NCBI GenBank assembly: GCA_001466705.2
Contig: LATX02000004.1
Span: forward strand, 99,699 to 163,698
DNA length: 64,000 nucleotides
DNA from: Moniliophthora roreri
Lineage: Eukaryota > Basidiomycota > Agaricomycetes > Agaricales > Marasmiaceae
Direction: 5' to 3'
The position numbers and the translations under genes were made by a program. A model generated the notes under the pieces. That model was not told the origin of the DNA. It saw nothing but the letters and a program-made list of their open reading frames with translations, and ran no database searches. Every line of letters starts with the position of its first letter. The stretch's first letter is position 1. This document shows positions 1-13,806 of this stretch, piece by piece.

Positions 1-3000
1 AGAGGGAAATGGATGGTGCATAGCACGAACGCGTCGAGCTCAACGAGGAAAGCCAAAACGTCGCCAGCTCGATATTGAGGACGATGATGAAAGTTGGAAG
101 GAGAGGAGGAATCTGGAAGAGAAGGGATCGGGGGGCACGGGTATGTAGAACTATTATCCAATTTCCATCCCGGCAAAGGACATCTACTCAGCAAATTGCC
201 ACCCTAAAAAAATCCCCGTGTGACGAAATCGGCTATCGCCGGATTACCCCGGATACAATGCTTAGCTAACCATCTCAGGCTCTCAGGTTTGTACTGATCT
301 GATTTCAGGGCTCGTGTAACATCCTTCTTCCCTCTTTCCCCACTTGCCTCTTGGTCGTTTCACCTACTTATGCCTAAATTTGTCGTCAAGGCCGACAGCC
401 GCTGCGGCGCTTCCGCCCAGGTTGGGGGATCATCGATATATCTGCTCGTTTCCTTAAGTTTCTCGCTCACCTTCTTGCTTCCGCTCCGAAGACGTCTATG
501 CTAAAACGCGGGAGATTCGTCTGCCCCGCAAAAACTGATCATAGCTCTGGTCATCGGACAGATACTTAGCCAATTTGTTCTTCGAGCCGACCCGATAGCG
601 GCCCTTTCAGATTCCAAACCGCCAATGCCGCGGCTGGCGAAACGCTAACTAGTCCAGCTCAGACTGCTTGTTCTCTGTAGGCGATAAACCGTGTACGTTA
701 ATCGAAGCTGTCAATCACTCATTTTCGGACTCGGCGACAGAAGTTTAACCTCCTCCAGAGTTCACACTGTTTGACCGCGGGAAGGCTTTGCAGCATCCCA
801 TCGACGAAATGCTCACTGCCCGTGACAGATGTATAAAGCAGAAAAGTCTTCATGGCGCATTCATCGACACTTGAGCGCGCGTTAGCCGTCTATCTGTCTA
901 TCATCAAACAGCATGCGTGGAAATCACCAAACAATCTACCGATTGCTAAAGAGTGGCGCGGCAGCGGATAACGAACATAATTCGGATATGAAAAGTTGAG
1001 AACATAACAGTAAGTTCACGATATCTTACACCTTCGAAACTCTCCTCTTACGGCGATTATGCACTCATTTGGCAGGACCAATATATCAGCTGTTAAAGAA
1101 GTTGATGACATTTCCACAAGCACCTTAAAACTCGAGAAATCCAAAACGAATCCCACAACGTTCGCTTGTCTTTCAAATTGCCACTCAGACCTATCACATC
1201 CCCTCAGCCACGTTGTCTATCACTGTTTCCTCCTGTTTAGTGTCCTTCTGTCCCGATTATAGCCTTTTTCGAAAACGGACTAACTTCTTCCTATGTTTCT
1301 TCTTGGACCGGACGCTTTAGAAGCGTCCTAATCATGATCTCAATACTTTTTTTGCTCCACATACCGTGAGCTTGCTGGTCCCCGAATTCTAAAGTGTTTG
1401 AGTTCATGTACAATTCGTAGCGCTAAAACTCTGATTCTTCCGCACTGAGATGCGGTCTCTTTATTGTGTTCAGCGAACGGTTCCCAGGAAATCCCAAGCC
1501 CTCTGCTGCGTCCTTTTGCCACCCACTACCGTGTCGATGTTTCGTGGGAACGAAACAAATATCCTCCTTTCTCTCTTGTGTCATAATTGGGGCTATAGGT
1601 AAGCACCTTCTTCGACGTCAAACGCAGCTGGGAATTACCGGGTGCCGGTTCTCGACGGGAAACTCGTCCGAGTTTCCTGTCTCCTCTCACACAGGATAAC
1701 TGGGTCCGCGTCGCAGGAAGTTCTGTCTTCCTTGGCATGTTTTCTTTTTTACCGATTGCCGATCGCTAATCACTTACCAGAGCCTTCCTTCATAGTCTGG
1801 AAGTACTAGAACAGTCTGGGACTTCTACTCGCAGTTCAGACGGTTTTCACCTCCGAGATGACCTACAACGCTATCGCAACGCGGAAACTGGAATTAGCTA
1901 GAGCAAATCATGAATCAACCCCGGCTACTTCATCGTGGAGTATCTCAATACAAACTTGCTACTTGAGTTAGCAACCCGGGCGCGTCTACCTCTTAAAGTT
2001 TCATCGTCATCACAGCCTGATCCGTCCTCCTAAGCAACAAAAACTCTAAATGGGCTCTCATGCATAACAATCTCGTTTAACCGAGATCATCTACTTACAT
2101 CCTCGGGCATTTGGGCGCGAAGGTCTCGCAACTCCAAGGACCAGATCTCTTCGAAATTATGGCTACTAGTTTTCTCGTCTCAATCCTCCGGCGAGTCCAG
2201 CTTAGCTCTGCAACCTATCAAGATTTCCATCGCTACCGGAAGGAAACCATAGTTCCGTTTCTCGTAGCTTTTCTGCCCGCTCGACGTCGACGTCAATGTC
2301 AATCAAAGGTAAAAGCGTGTATCACTCGGACTCTTGCCTCTTATTCGCTGCGTCTGAACAGTCAATCACAACTATCAAAGCTCACCCCCAGTGACCCACA
2401 TAACTTCCGCCTTCGCCATAAGCAGGACCAAGGCTATCTCTCGAAACTGAACAGGAAGACAAGTCGCAATACAATCGTATCCTGCCACGGTTAGATTCTC
2501 GTCCCATGGGGCGACCACTTGAGACCCAGGTCTTACCGGGTCCCGATCTCATCCTTCCAACGAAAATCAAGCAACACAAACAACCGACGACTCTTGGCTG
2601 ATGGTTTGATTCCAACTCTCAACCGGCTGTAATATGGTGACGTCTGGATTCCTCCCGACTTGCATCTGCGTATACCTCAAATACAAGGTGTACCCACTGG
2701 ACTGACGCTCACTCTCTGGACCTCGGGCGAATAACGCCTGTTCTGGTCAGAGTAGTCTGGACCTGAACTAGGCCTCGTTTGCTCTGATTAAAATCACGGT
2801 CACAAGGTCCCTACCGTACGCGCTGTTGCACACTTGTACATGATCTGTCTATCAAAACCATTCTTTCGTTCAATCACTTGCCAAAGATCTAACATATCCT
2901 TTTCTGGAAGATTTGTCCATCCTGTATATTTCGGTTTGAATTGACCGTCAGACCAACATGGCACCGCTTGGGTGAATACGTGCGATATGTCGGTCGACGA

Positions 3001-6000
3001 TTTCCGACTCGAGACTCGAGCTGACTGTCGTCATATCTGTCTTCTATTGACATTGATTGAGAATCTGATCTGGAAATGCTAGTTTTCTAATGCGAATCTC
3101 TGAGACGGTAGCCACCGTAACGCATTCTGAAAACTGTGAAGTCATAGGATGGTGGCGACGCCCGTTACTTTCCTCCATATTTCTGTTGCTACTCCGCCAC
3201 AACTTCAAACTTGGTAAGTGACGTATTTCGGACATCCTTAGGTGCGCATTAAGTCCATCGTTCGTGGAGAATCATTTGCATTTATGACATACGTGGAATA
3301 GCGATTGAAAAGCTCGTCTCGTCGTAATAGAAGCATACAGTATCAATCACACGGAACGGCTTGACCTCATGCAGAGAAACAACCTCCAGGGTTGTCCGAC
3401 TCGTCCGACAGTGTCCAGCAGGGTTCTGGGTTTGCAGGCACTTGGTATCTGCTACCTGAACTTGAATGTGGGTCTCAATAAGACTTTAATAGCTATGATC
3501 CGTGTACACGGCACGCTACCCACCAATCACTAATCATTTCAGCCAGTCTCGCGGCGTAAGCCCCTTTGATCGAAGCCTTTGAGCCAAGGATTCACGAGAA
3601 CACGAGAAGGGCGCTGAATACAGGCCGGGGAAAGCACTTTGACACCGTGAACCTGGACTCGTCCGAGTCGGCCTCAGTGTCATTTGGGTAGACTTTCACT
3701 CCAGCTGCGGCTAGATTTTCTGGAATCAACGGCAGAACTAACGTCAAGCGAAGAGGATCGAGTTCTGCTGCGCTTGGAAGTATGAGATTACGATGGGTGA
3801 CACATTATACGACGAGTTCTGGATATGGAAATTCAGATATAAGGAAATCTCAAACGAGACGAGCCTCACGACAACCGGATGGCAGCATGGTCGGAAATTA
3901 TATGCGCCCACCAAGAATAGAAAGAACTTGTTAGGGACGAGAATATCCTCTGCGTGATCCGGGAATCCATCAAGCTTCGCAATAATTAACCATGTATCGG
4001 ACGTAGTTGCAGCAAGATTTCCGAGCCGTCCGTCAACCATTTGTAAAAGTCTGGAGTTGCCTCGAACAACTTCAACTTCACCTCTGGGTCCACGCAGAAA
4101 TTCCAGTCGCAAAAATGGTATGTTGCGGGCCTTTCCTTCTGAACGGAGCTTCCGAATTCACAGCCGATCTAAAAGCATCCTGACAGTTGGTACCTATGCA
4201 CCACATACGTGACGGAGCATACAGGCACAGTAAACATTCTGGGATTGTGAGCCTACAGAGCAACGCGTCAACGAGTTTCGGGGTAGAAAGGCTCCGGAAG
4301 AGAAGGATTAGGATTTGAGGGATTGATCTGAATCCTGATGCGAAGAATCGAAGACTCCGAGGTTCAATAAATCTACTGGAAGCAACAAAAAGAAAACGAG
4401 GCTCCGACGTGCCTTCTAAAATGCGCCGAGCTCATTTCAAAACTTGTAACGATAGAGCATGGTGGTCGCTAATCAGGGCCAGGAAGACAGCGAGGCCTGG
4501 AGAATGTGCACGCGTTCTTCTTGCCTTCGCCTCGGACCAAGCATTTAAGACCCGTGTTTTGCAACGAGGTTCTCATCATCTATGACTACCATCGATGAGT
4601 CTCGGAATGAAGCACCGTGGCTCATGCAATGATATCGATGGCGACTATTCAACTTCCTCCAATCCCCGGGCCTCATCCTTCTAAGAGGAGATATTTCAGA
4701 AGTCGCAATGGGTACTATGGACATAATTAGGCTTACCGGGAATGAGGCGCCACACAGTGGATCTCTGTCTTGTGTCCCTGGCTGTCAACTACATACTGCT
4801 GCCCTGATTCGGTCCCTCACCAAAACGTCCGAGCTCATGGTCAGAGCACGAGAATCTCGGGAAGTGGAACCTAACGGATACTCAGATCAGTGAAAGTTTG
4901 GAAGACCGTCAGAAAACGATTCGTTCCATCAATCGAACCCCACCTATTTCAGTGCTGCGAACAGTTCCTTTTTCACCGCAGGGGACTACGTGGCAAATGA
5001 GAATATTCGCCAAGTTTCGAGGTTGCTAGGGTAACATGGCAGGGAATGAGCGCTAGAATTTCAGGCATTTGTGTTGGTGATAGCAGATTGCGACCTGAAC
5101 GGGACTCCTCCTCCGGACTGGAATTAGTGAAATTTGATGGAATACTTGAGCTGTCCGTAAAAACGCCACTGAATAATCAGTTATCGGGGCTCAATGTAGT
5201 CCGAGTGAAGCTCCATCCTTTCAGTCATATCTTCGATGCTTTTAAGGACTGAGGGACCAGGTAGAGGGAAGTACGGAGAATGTGCGATCGAGGGTCAAGA
5301 GGAAAGTTGCCGTTGTGGGAATCAATGCCTAAAAGTGGGTAGCGTTCTTCCATGAGCGTTTAATCCGATCTGTTCGAGCTATGACGATTTCCTCGCGTGT
5401 TTATCTCAAGTTCTTCAGATACGATACGATACAGCCGGTATGAGCTTAAGTATTACAGAACTCTTCATACGCGAGCAGGACGAATGTCCCCTGAACCGTA
5501 CACGTAAAATAACACCCGAAAAAAAAGTCTAACGTGAACCTGCTGCAGGAGATCGACCACTCCGACAAGATGGTCAGTAATAGGTGTAGTTTGAGTGGTT
5601 ATCAAATGCTGCGACTGGAATTAGATAGGAGTTGGTATAAACTGATTCGGAGAGAGGTAGGGCGCCATCCTTAATTAATGCACTGAAATGGTGTAAGAAA
5701 ACGCCGAAAGAATCGCTCGAAATATTCAACTTAACGAGACACCATAGGCAGTTGATCAGCCGTGGTGGAGCTAGTACTATCAAGTTATTCAGTATACTTG
5801 CCCCGAGTCCGTTGGCCTTGATTAGTGGTCTCATTCGGCCAGGCAATGTAGAGACGGCACCTGCGATGACAGACAGAGTTTTAGGTAAGTACCATCCAAA
5901 GGAGAGAAGATGTGTGGCTTTCCGATTTGTTTTCGCTAGCTCATGATCCTGACAGGGAATGCACGCTCTTCGTGCTTCCTAGGCGTTTCCTCTGCACCCT

Positions 6001-7189
6001 CCACCTGAGCTATCCATCCATCCAGTACCTCGTCATCTTGACATTGACGTGAATGAGATTGTATCTTTCTGGATGGTAGTGAACACATTCAAGGCGAGGC
6101 CACAACAGCGTCATACAGTGCACGCGGCATATCGGAAACCCATCGATATCTTGAACTATTAGTCCCTATTGCCAAATATAAAAGTGCCCTTCTGACATGC
6201 ATCGACTTCCATTTCCAATGAGCTCGAGACACAGTTGTTTAAGGTTGGGTAACGAAAACAGTGTCTGAAAGGGTATTCAGTCGCAGTTTTGATACACGCT
6301 GGGAAATAGGGCTGGTTTGGTGGCTCAAACGCAATTTCTACACCGGGCTCTTCGAGCGTAACAGTACTTGGAACTTCGTGTTGAAGTGATGTCGATGAAT
6401 CATGACCAGGATATCGCAGCTTCTGGATTGGGATGATATGTAGGCCCTGGAAGGAAGAGAACTGAGTATACGAGTAATAGATGACTCTACTATTGATACG
6501 CAATCTTGCTGACGGTGCTTTTGCGGCTAACCCTCAAAACCGAGCCTTTATATTCCCCTAATGCACCAGAACTCGACAAAATCCTGTGTCTTTCTCGCAT
6601 TTGACAACTTCCCACCAGCTGAGCAAATTTCGTGGTGAAAAACGAGAGGTCGAAAGATAAAGAGTTTGCCGAAAGGGGGTTTAAAGAATGGTTGAGAGGA
6701 CTTGTCTCGTTGGCTTGGGTAAATGAGTTGGTAGCACGAGGTGGTACATGATGGAGGTTGGGCCCAGAGCCGGGCCGGGTCTCAAGTCATTGCCCCGTCG
6801 CTCCTCCCCCCATCGAAGTCGAATGACATTTCAGTCATCACCACTGACAGGTTCCCATGGCTTTTCTCCTTCGTTTTGGTTTTGTATAAGGGCAAGGATG
6901 AGAGCTAATCAAGTTAGGACGGTGGAATGTTGGAGAGTCAGAATTGTTAACGGCTAGTGTTGGCGCTCGGTCTCAAGGCGAGTGCGCCTAAATCCTTCCC
7001 TCTACTATTTATCGCTGGATTGGCGCTCATAGGAAGAGAATTTAGTGCACATGGCTCTTGCAGCAATCAAGTGCTCAGGTGCTCAGTCTCTCAAGTTGAC
7101 AATCTAAGCGCACACCTCCCGATTTCAAATCCTGTTCTGACGTCGTCGTGCGGCCCCGGACATCCTTTTGCGCATCCACCACTATCTGA
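1..7189. other. No recognisable gene; relic-like DNA
   Basis: Only short open frames occur here. None has fungal splice signals linking it to another, a recognisable motif, or a length above about 127 codons. Base composition is mixed and CpG is present, so this is not part of the CpG-poor block seen later. The 2.1-2.6 kb, 3.7-4.1 kb and 5.0-5.9 kb stretches have the longest open frames, but I could not link them to any family. It may be old transposon debris or ordinary intergenic DNA. Confidence 0.5.
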
Positions 7190-8360
7190 TATATTTGGCT
7201 TTTATGGGGGAAGCTCTACGAATGTCGAAGGAGATCTACATGTAAACCAAGGGAGAAGAGGGAAGACTACTTGGGACAAGGTGCATTGACTTCTTCATAT
7301 TTTGGTTCCTGAAAAGCAGGATCACTCTCTATACACGGATTCCAACGGTCAAAACCTATATCAAGAAGACTTTGACCAAGACAGAAGTCATAAAAAAACG
7401 ATTTCGAGAGTCACAGCTGGCGGAATATGAGGGTTCGTCGTACCATCAATATCGTCAGTATCCGAGGTAAAGACAGACTCGGAATTCCTACACATCACTT
7501 ACAGTGGTCCAGATGCGTCAAAGGCTCGGGAAGTTTCTTTTGAGCTGCAAAACATTTATCTAGAACTCTGGTTTTTTGCGGACCTTCTACCGGGACTTTG
7601 AGCAATTCTCTCACTTCAGGTATTCTGTTGACACCTTTCCCGTAGTGGTACTGTGACAAATACCCTCAGGAATGCCAACGCCGCCCAACGTTTCGGTTAC
7701 AGTGACGGCAAATTTGCTTTACCAGCTCTAATACTTCACACGATGGTGAGGCAGTTCAAAGTCTTTCTAATTCGTAGGTTATGCTAATTCTCGCTGACTT
7801 TTTGTGCAGCGCTTGTTCCAGTAGCACAAAGTAAATACTCGTCACTTCTTCATACATTTTCGGATTCGTCCAGGAACTGGCGCGCTGTGCACAGGGCCTT
7901 ATTTCCAATATACATCAGCTAAATTAATCTACTTTGCATTGAGTTTTGAGATAAACCCAATTCCCAGTGATGAGCACCCTTTTTGATCCCTTCAGGCATC
8001 CAGCGGACTCATACATCCCCTTTTCCTACCTGGCTCAAATACTCTCTACCCAGAATATCATCCAAGGAATCAACTGTTCCGACGACGCGATTCGGGGATG
8101 GGTAGTCGATGAAGACACCATATTCATTCTGTCATTCCTGCCCGGCGCAGTTCAAAGCAGAACTAGGAATATAGGATCAAAATTCCTGACCTTGCAAGGG
8201 CCGAGTATGCGATACGTTGACCTAAGTTTTACTATGACCTGCGTCCTAGAAACGAATGGCTCAACCTAGCAGATTCATGGCTGTCCCACGCGCATAGCGC
8301 GCTGAGCCGATGTGGATCGGAAGGATTACTGCGAGTTCTGGAAGCTTTTCATTCTCGCGC
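7190..8360 (+). pseudogene. Family F copy 1, decayed
   Basis: This is a degenerate plus-strand copy of the unknown repeated gene whose open version lies at 45,760-48,018. Recognisable pieces run in the right order. The N-terminal motif FYGGSSTNVEGDLH is near 7,200. A WDK then GTGCAT donor lies at about 7,270-7,290, followed by YTRIPTVKTYIKK at about 7,340-7,375. A DFEQFSHFR block is near 7,600, FGYSDGKFALPALILH near 7,690-7,740, ALCTGPYFQYTS near 7,890, NIIQGINCSDD near 8,055 and LADSWLSHAHSALS near 8,270. The conserved splice donor after the W-D/G-E/K codon shows that the copy derives from an intron-containing gene, not a retrocopy. Stops and small indels break the frame, for example an extra CA near 7,740. 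CpG sites are retained, unlike copy 2. The function of the family is unknown to me. Confidence 0.75.
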
Positions 8361-9023
8361 ACCTCAATTGAATACCCTTTATGTATGGCAGTTGCATAGT
8401 TTTCGGCTCGCGCGGGGTCGCGGCAACCGTCACGTAAGGGTTATACACTGTACATCGGAACGGTCGTCACAGTGGATATAAGTCTGTCTTCGAGAGACTA
8501 CACGTAAGGTTAGTGCCGTCGTGTTTTGCACTTAGTTGGTTTACTCGCCTACGACCACGAGACGGAAGTCTTGAGGGTGCTTTCGCGACTTTGATACCGT
8601 GGTACATGAGGTCGTTCTCGTCTTCCTATATTTTCTACGTCGCAACATAATTTCCTGAATTCTTCAGTCCCCTATGAGACTGTCCTGAAGTAATCACAAT
8701 ATTAGGTTGAACTTGATATCTTTTGAGGCCGAGCCTATGCGAATTTCGTGACAGTACACGTCGACTGCGATGGTGGTCGCCGGAAGGAAAAAATGCAGGG
8801 CAAGGGGAAAAAAAGAGATGCCTACTGCCGATCATGCACACGCAGTATGCGGGGAAAATCCCGAATAGCCAATGTTCCCGTCAATAAGTAGAGGGGAGAA
8901 ATCATTGTCGCTAAAGTCATTTACATTTCACTGGTACTACTGAGTTGCATGGTTATACATGATGTAAAATGCAAAGAAAGAAACAAAGGATGCTGCATAA
9001 ATATAATCATCCGCTAGATGCCC
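8361..9023. other. Intergenic, nothing recognised
   Basis: This lies between the end of family F copy 1 and the stop codon of the 1281-aa minus-strand gene. It presumably includes that gene's 3' untranslated region. I see no coding signal or repeat. Confidence 0.5.
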
Positions 9024-12000
9024 TCAGTCAAAGAAGCGTGGAATACTCGACTTCGTTAGCAAATCGTTCAAACTTCTCACAACGGACCCCGCTCCTTCCT
9101 TCACTTTCTCTTTCTCAGATGGTATCACTTTCGACAATAACTTGGTCTCAAAGCGGTCCGGATGCCAACGACGTATGTGTTCCTTGATGCGATCCTTTTC
9201 CGACTTCTTATCTTTGTCTGGGTAGTGAGGTGACAGTACGTAGGCGCTAATGGCTGTAGAGGTGATGTCCTCGGGGCTGGAAGGCTTCTTCAGCATAGGC
9301 CAGGGGAAAATGTCCCATCGGAGCTCGTCAAGGGTTGGGAGTTTGGCCCAAAGTCGTTCGTGGTGATCGAACAAGACGACGAGATCCTCCTTATTCATAA
9401 CTTTGGCGGCTCGAGCCTGTCGCTCTCGTTCCAAGCGCTCCTGCTCCAGCCTGAACTTCTCTTGTTGTTCACGGGCATGGGCCTCCTGACGACGCTGCCA
9501 CTCAGCTTCGGAGATATTTGGCATGGAATATCCGGGAGTGGATGGGGTGCCAGTAGAGCCGCTGCGCGGTTTAGGAGTCGGGGTAGACGTCGTCGAAGAT
9601 GCGCTGGAGGTACGTCCTGCATTGGGAGCTGCATGAGTGGAAGTAGATGTGGCTTTGGTTGAGGTTGACCACGCAGAATTGGTGGAGGCACTGCTACTGC
9701 GATTGGGTGTACTGGTTCCGCTGGCAGTCTGAGTACTGGATCGTTTGGCATTGGCCCACGGAGAAGCGCTCGCGGAAGCAGAGGAAGACCATGACTGCCA
9801 ACCATCGCTGAAACTGTCTTGCCGCACACGATGACCTTCTTCTTCACGTTTCTTATTACTCTCTGCCTGGGTCTGCTCCTTTCTACGCTGCTCTTCTCGT
9901 ACCTTCTCTTCTTCACGACGTTTCTTCTCCTCGCCTAGTCGTTTCCATTCCTCTTGCATCTTAACCGTTTCTGCCTCCTCCTTCATCCTGTCGTAGTTTC
10001 GCCACATCCGCTCCTTGTCCTCCCGAGCCAACTGCTCTTGGAGTCGTCTCGCTTCTTCTTCATCTAGGCGTATCTGTTCGTCCTCGCGTTTGCGGGCTTC
10101 CTCTTTCTCTCTCTGTTCCCGTCGCCGTTGAGCTGCTTCTAGCCGACGCGCCTCTGCTTGCTGTTTCTCCTCCTCTTTTCGTCTGGCTTCTTCCTCCTCT
10201 TGATGACGTTTCTCCGCCTCCGCCTCCTCACGAAAACGTCTCTCCTCCTCTTGACGCCGTCTCATTTCTTCCTCCTCTCGTCTCTTTGCCTCTTCCTCAC
10301 GTCGCCTGAGCTCTTCCTCACGTCTCCTCGCCTCCTCCTCCCTCCTCCTAGCTTCCTCTTCCCGTCGCCTAAACTCCTCTCTTTCTCTTAACATTTCTTC
10401 CCGGCGCCTTGCTTCCTCTTCACGCCTTTTTAACTCTTCTTCACGTTTCCTTGTAGCTTCTTCTTGTTGTCTGGCTTCTTCTTCAAGCCTCTTGGCCAAT
10501 TCTTCTTCCCTACGCCTTTCCTCATCCTCGCGTTCTCTACGGATGAGCTCTTCTTCTCGGCGTCGCAGCTCCTCCTCTCTCATGCGTATTTCTTTTTCTC
10601 TCCGTCTTGCATCTGCCTCTTTCTTACGAGCCTCAGCCTCCTTTCTCCTTGCTTCTTCAGCGAGACGTTTAGCCTTCTCCTCTTTCTTACGAGCCTCTTC
10701 CTCTCTCTGTTTGGCCCGCCTCTCTCGTTCTTCCTCCTCCTGCCTGGCCCTTTCAAGCTCCTCGCGTCGCCTTATCTCTTCCTCTCGTTTCCTGAGCTCC
10801 TCCAACCGTGCTTCCTCTGCTTGTCGTTTGGCCTCTTCTCGAGCACGTTCAGCAGCTTCTTCTTCAAGTCGGAGCCTCTCTTCCTCCTCCTCACGACGAC
10901 GCCTCTCCTCTTCCATCTGCTGCCGTTTGCGCCTCTCCTCTTCCATCCGTCGGTTACGCCTCTCCTCCTCAGTGGCTTGTCTCGCACGTTCAGCTGTCGC
11001 CGCTTCTTCGGCAGCTGCACGCCTAGCCTCCATACTCCCAGACACGCGACCATATGACGAAGGAGAGTCAACTTCACGATCACTACGTCTCCTCTCAGTC
11101 TTTCGCGTGCTCCTTGCACGTTCGAGACCCACATCCTCAATAGCTGGATAAGAAGGATGCGGAGGTGGTTTAGGAGATGGGCTTCTACGTCTACGTGCGT
11201 ATCGACGGCGGGATGGAGGATAATCGCTTTCGTCGTCGTATTCCTCGTCTTCGTCCGTTTCGTCGTCGTTGGCATCTTCTTCCTGACGGCGACGAGGTAT
11301 GGAATAGTATGGAGACGTAGATACACTCCATGATCGCCAGGCTTCTGATTGAGGCGGTGGAGGTGGTGGTGGTGGTGGTGGTGGTGGTGGCGGCGGCGGA
11401 GGGGCATATACCATCTCTGGGCCTGGCGGACGATGACGGTATTGATAAGAGGAGTAGTAGTCTGCTTCGGGCGCTGGAGGCGGGAAGTAATTCGAAGAAT
11501 ATTGATTGTGATTATGATTATATCGAATGGGTATTGACGCAGACGAAGGATGTTGGAAGCTGTCTTGAGACGGTCGATGGCGCATGTGAGGGTCGACTGG
11601 AACGTACTCGGGGTGATGTAGAGGCGACGGAACGGTAGAATGGGTATATGGAGAAGAGGAGGCATATGTGAGCGTGGCAGACATATGTGGGTGGTATGAA
11701 GGGGACGCATATGGAGGGCGATAGCTGTATGAGTTCCGCATAAGTATCTTGAACTGTATGGGAAAATCGATACTAACACTCACCTTTCTGGGCTGGATGC
11801 AACTGGTGGGGTTTCAGGAGGTCGAGAAGTAGATAAAAGGCTTGGGCCTGCTGATGGACTGTAGTACCTCGGGCTGTCATGACTCCGAGTCTCCGTAATA
11901 AATGAACGTTGCGATGGCTGGCGGTGAACAGGTTTAGTGCTTAGAGGTGGTGTAGGTGGACGACGAGACTGTGAAGGTGACGTTGAGGGTGCCACAGCAG

Positions 12001-12928
12001 TCTCGTCTTCAGCATCCTTTCGTTTGTCTTCCAACTTTGGTTCTTTGTTTGTGCTAGGGGACGAAGCCTTCTGCTGCTGAGGCTTGCTTCGTTCTTTAGC
12101 AGCATCCATGGCCTTCCATTGCTGCTCCGCAGCGTTAATACGGCGTTGCTCTTCTTCAGACTTCCGAGCGACTTCGTCCTGGGCCTCTGGGATTGGATCT
12201 GCGACTGGAGTTGCAGCCGTGGTTACAGGGGTTGAGCGATAGCTACTCGATCCAGTGGATCGTACGCTCGCAGTACTGCCTCTGCGCTGTGGAACTGTCG
12301 AAGGTTCGACCATGGATTCGGGTGGGGGTCTCCATATTTCGGGAGGCGGCTTTGGTGGTGAATTTACTGAAGGCCGCGATGGGGAATCGGGGGTTTCTCG
12401 AAGACTATGTGAGCGTGCTGGTTTCTTCCCTTTAGATGCAACAGGAAGAGGTTTGTCTTCAGAGTCCTCTTCTGGTTCTTCCGCATTGGGAGTAGTCTTG
12501 GATTGTGCAGAAGTGGGTACAGTTTCTTCCTTCTGAGCACCACTACTTTCACTCTTTATCCGATCCAATATAGCCTGTTGCTCCTTCACGACCTTTTCCT
12601 GCCAGCCAGGACCCATGTAAAGCCCCATTGTCCAAGCTCTCTCTTCACGATAACGGGCCAATTCTTCGGTATATTGCTCGGTTGCAATACCTTCAATCGT
12701 GCGCATGAGCGACTGGAATTCTTCCTCAATTACAGTTCTATCCTCGGGCCTCTCTGCTAGATCATGCTCCTTCTGTGCTTCAGCTTCCTCCCTCATCGAC
12801 AGCAAGGTCTTCGCAATCTTCTGCTTGAGTTGCCTCTTCCATTCATCATCTGGCTCGATAGGTGATAAATCTTGATCACGAGGTTTCTGTCTCGAAGCTG
12901 CGACCGACGACGAGGAATACGAAGACAT
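9024..12928 (-). CDS. Glu/Arg-rich coiled-coil protein with C-terminal J-like (NFKBIL1-like) domain
   Basis: Two exons, complement(join(9024..11724, 11784..12928)), encode 1281 aa. The 59-nt intron has a GTGAGT donor, a CTTAT branch-like site and an ACAG acceptor, and joins the two frames in phase 2. I start at the ATG at 12,928 (MSSYSSSSVA) because the longer open frame upstream would need a TTG start. Residues 1-381 are polar, Pro/Ser-rich with acidic helices. A run of about 18 prolines lies at about 490-507, followed by an acidic patch and RRRR patches. About 400 residues (600-1010) are almost entirely E, R, K and A in EERRRREEE-type repeats, typical of a long coiled coil or single alpha-helix. 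The last 140 residues end in a compact domain with RRWHPDRFE (HPD at 1236-1238) and a VREG/SLNDLL-like tail. This resembles the degenerate J domain of NF-kappa-B-inhibitor-like 1 proteins and related fungal proteins. A co-chaperone or nuclear role is inference only. Nothing suggests it is broken. Confidence 0.85.
11361..11400 (+). repeat. GGT/GGC trinucleotide tract coding poly-proline
   Basis: A run of GGT units followed by GGC units on the plus strand, read on the minus strand as about 18 consecutive proline codons inside the 1281-aa gene. It is a likely length-variable microsatellite. Confidence 0.9.
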
Positions 12929-13717
12929 GGAACAACGCCAGCTTGATATGTGGGGATGGGGCAGATGGGCGATCAGCGAACGACCCCAGGCCAACCCAGA
13001 GAAAATAGCGTTGTAGTAACGAGGCAGTCACCGGAATTCCTGAACGCCTCATGGTGAGCCCACGCGGCCAAACAGTGCAAATCGGGGGTCACACTCACTC
13101 TCAGTGATATCTCCCTGACACCCTGTCGTCACCACCACTGCTTCCCGCCTGTAATCGCCATAATTGTTCACAAGCGACGCCTAATTCATTGTTGTTCTTT
13201 GTTTCTTTCACAGGCTCCCGGAGTTATCCGATAATTCCCATCTTCTGAACTAGAACCTCCACAAGGGAGCAACGACGGAAGGCAGCAGGAATGTCTGAAG
13301 CTTTCCAACTCTTAGTCGTGTTCGACTGCATTATTTTCCTCTGACAAACCAACTTTGGAGATCGAGCTGCCTGCGGGAAATAGCTAGGGGCAATGAGTCA
13401 TCTAGTCGTAGAGGAAAACAAAAATATAATGCCTCACGGGTGACGGCGGGGTATCCTCGTATTGGAAACCACCCGTAGGTTGTGGTTTAAATAGATGGTG
13501 GGTTTTAGGATCGAATTGGAAGCGGTTTGACTGGCTCATTCTTATTTAGCACATATGACAGATGTTCGGTCGCCCTGTCGTGGCAGTGAGTAATGAAGAG
13601 AAGTTCCTGTCAGACTTCACAGGAATCGTTCATACTAGCCAATTTTATCTGGTGAGTCGTTGCTACAACGTGAATCAGGTCTATTGACTTACCTTGAATT
13701 CCTTTACCCAAAACCCT

Positions 13718-13806
13718 GCAAGATAAGGACGCTAGTGTTGCGCTAGTGTCAATCAACGTCTTTCAAGACCCAGGCTCGCTTGTTCTGAGGCAGTACCGAG
13801 ATGAAA
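13718..13806 (+). repeat. Diverged direct repeat, copy 1
   Basis: It begins GCAAGATAAGGA, continues with CTAGTGTCAATCAACGTC and ends CAGTACCGAGATGAAA. It matches 14,367-14,467 about 650 bp downstream. Read on the minus strand, both copies contain FHLG followed by a variable stretch and a TGA in the same frame, just before TTGACxCTAG. This may be the 3' end of a small duplicated gene or relic. Confidence 0.55.

Noticed and set aside
10464..11151. Long open frames rich in Leu/Ser/Phe on the plus strand
   Set aside because: They are antisense or frame-shifted shadows of the E/R-rich minus-strand gene, caused by its repetitive codons.
11780..12994. Treating the 404-codon frame as a separate gene, starting at 12,994
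   Set aside because: The start would be TTG, and a GTGAGT..ACAG intron joins this frame in phase to the downstream exon, giving one 1281-aa protein.
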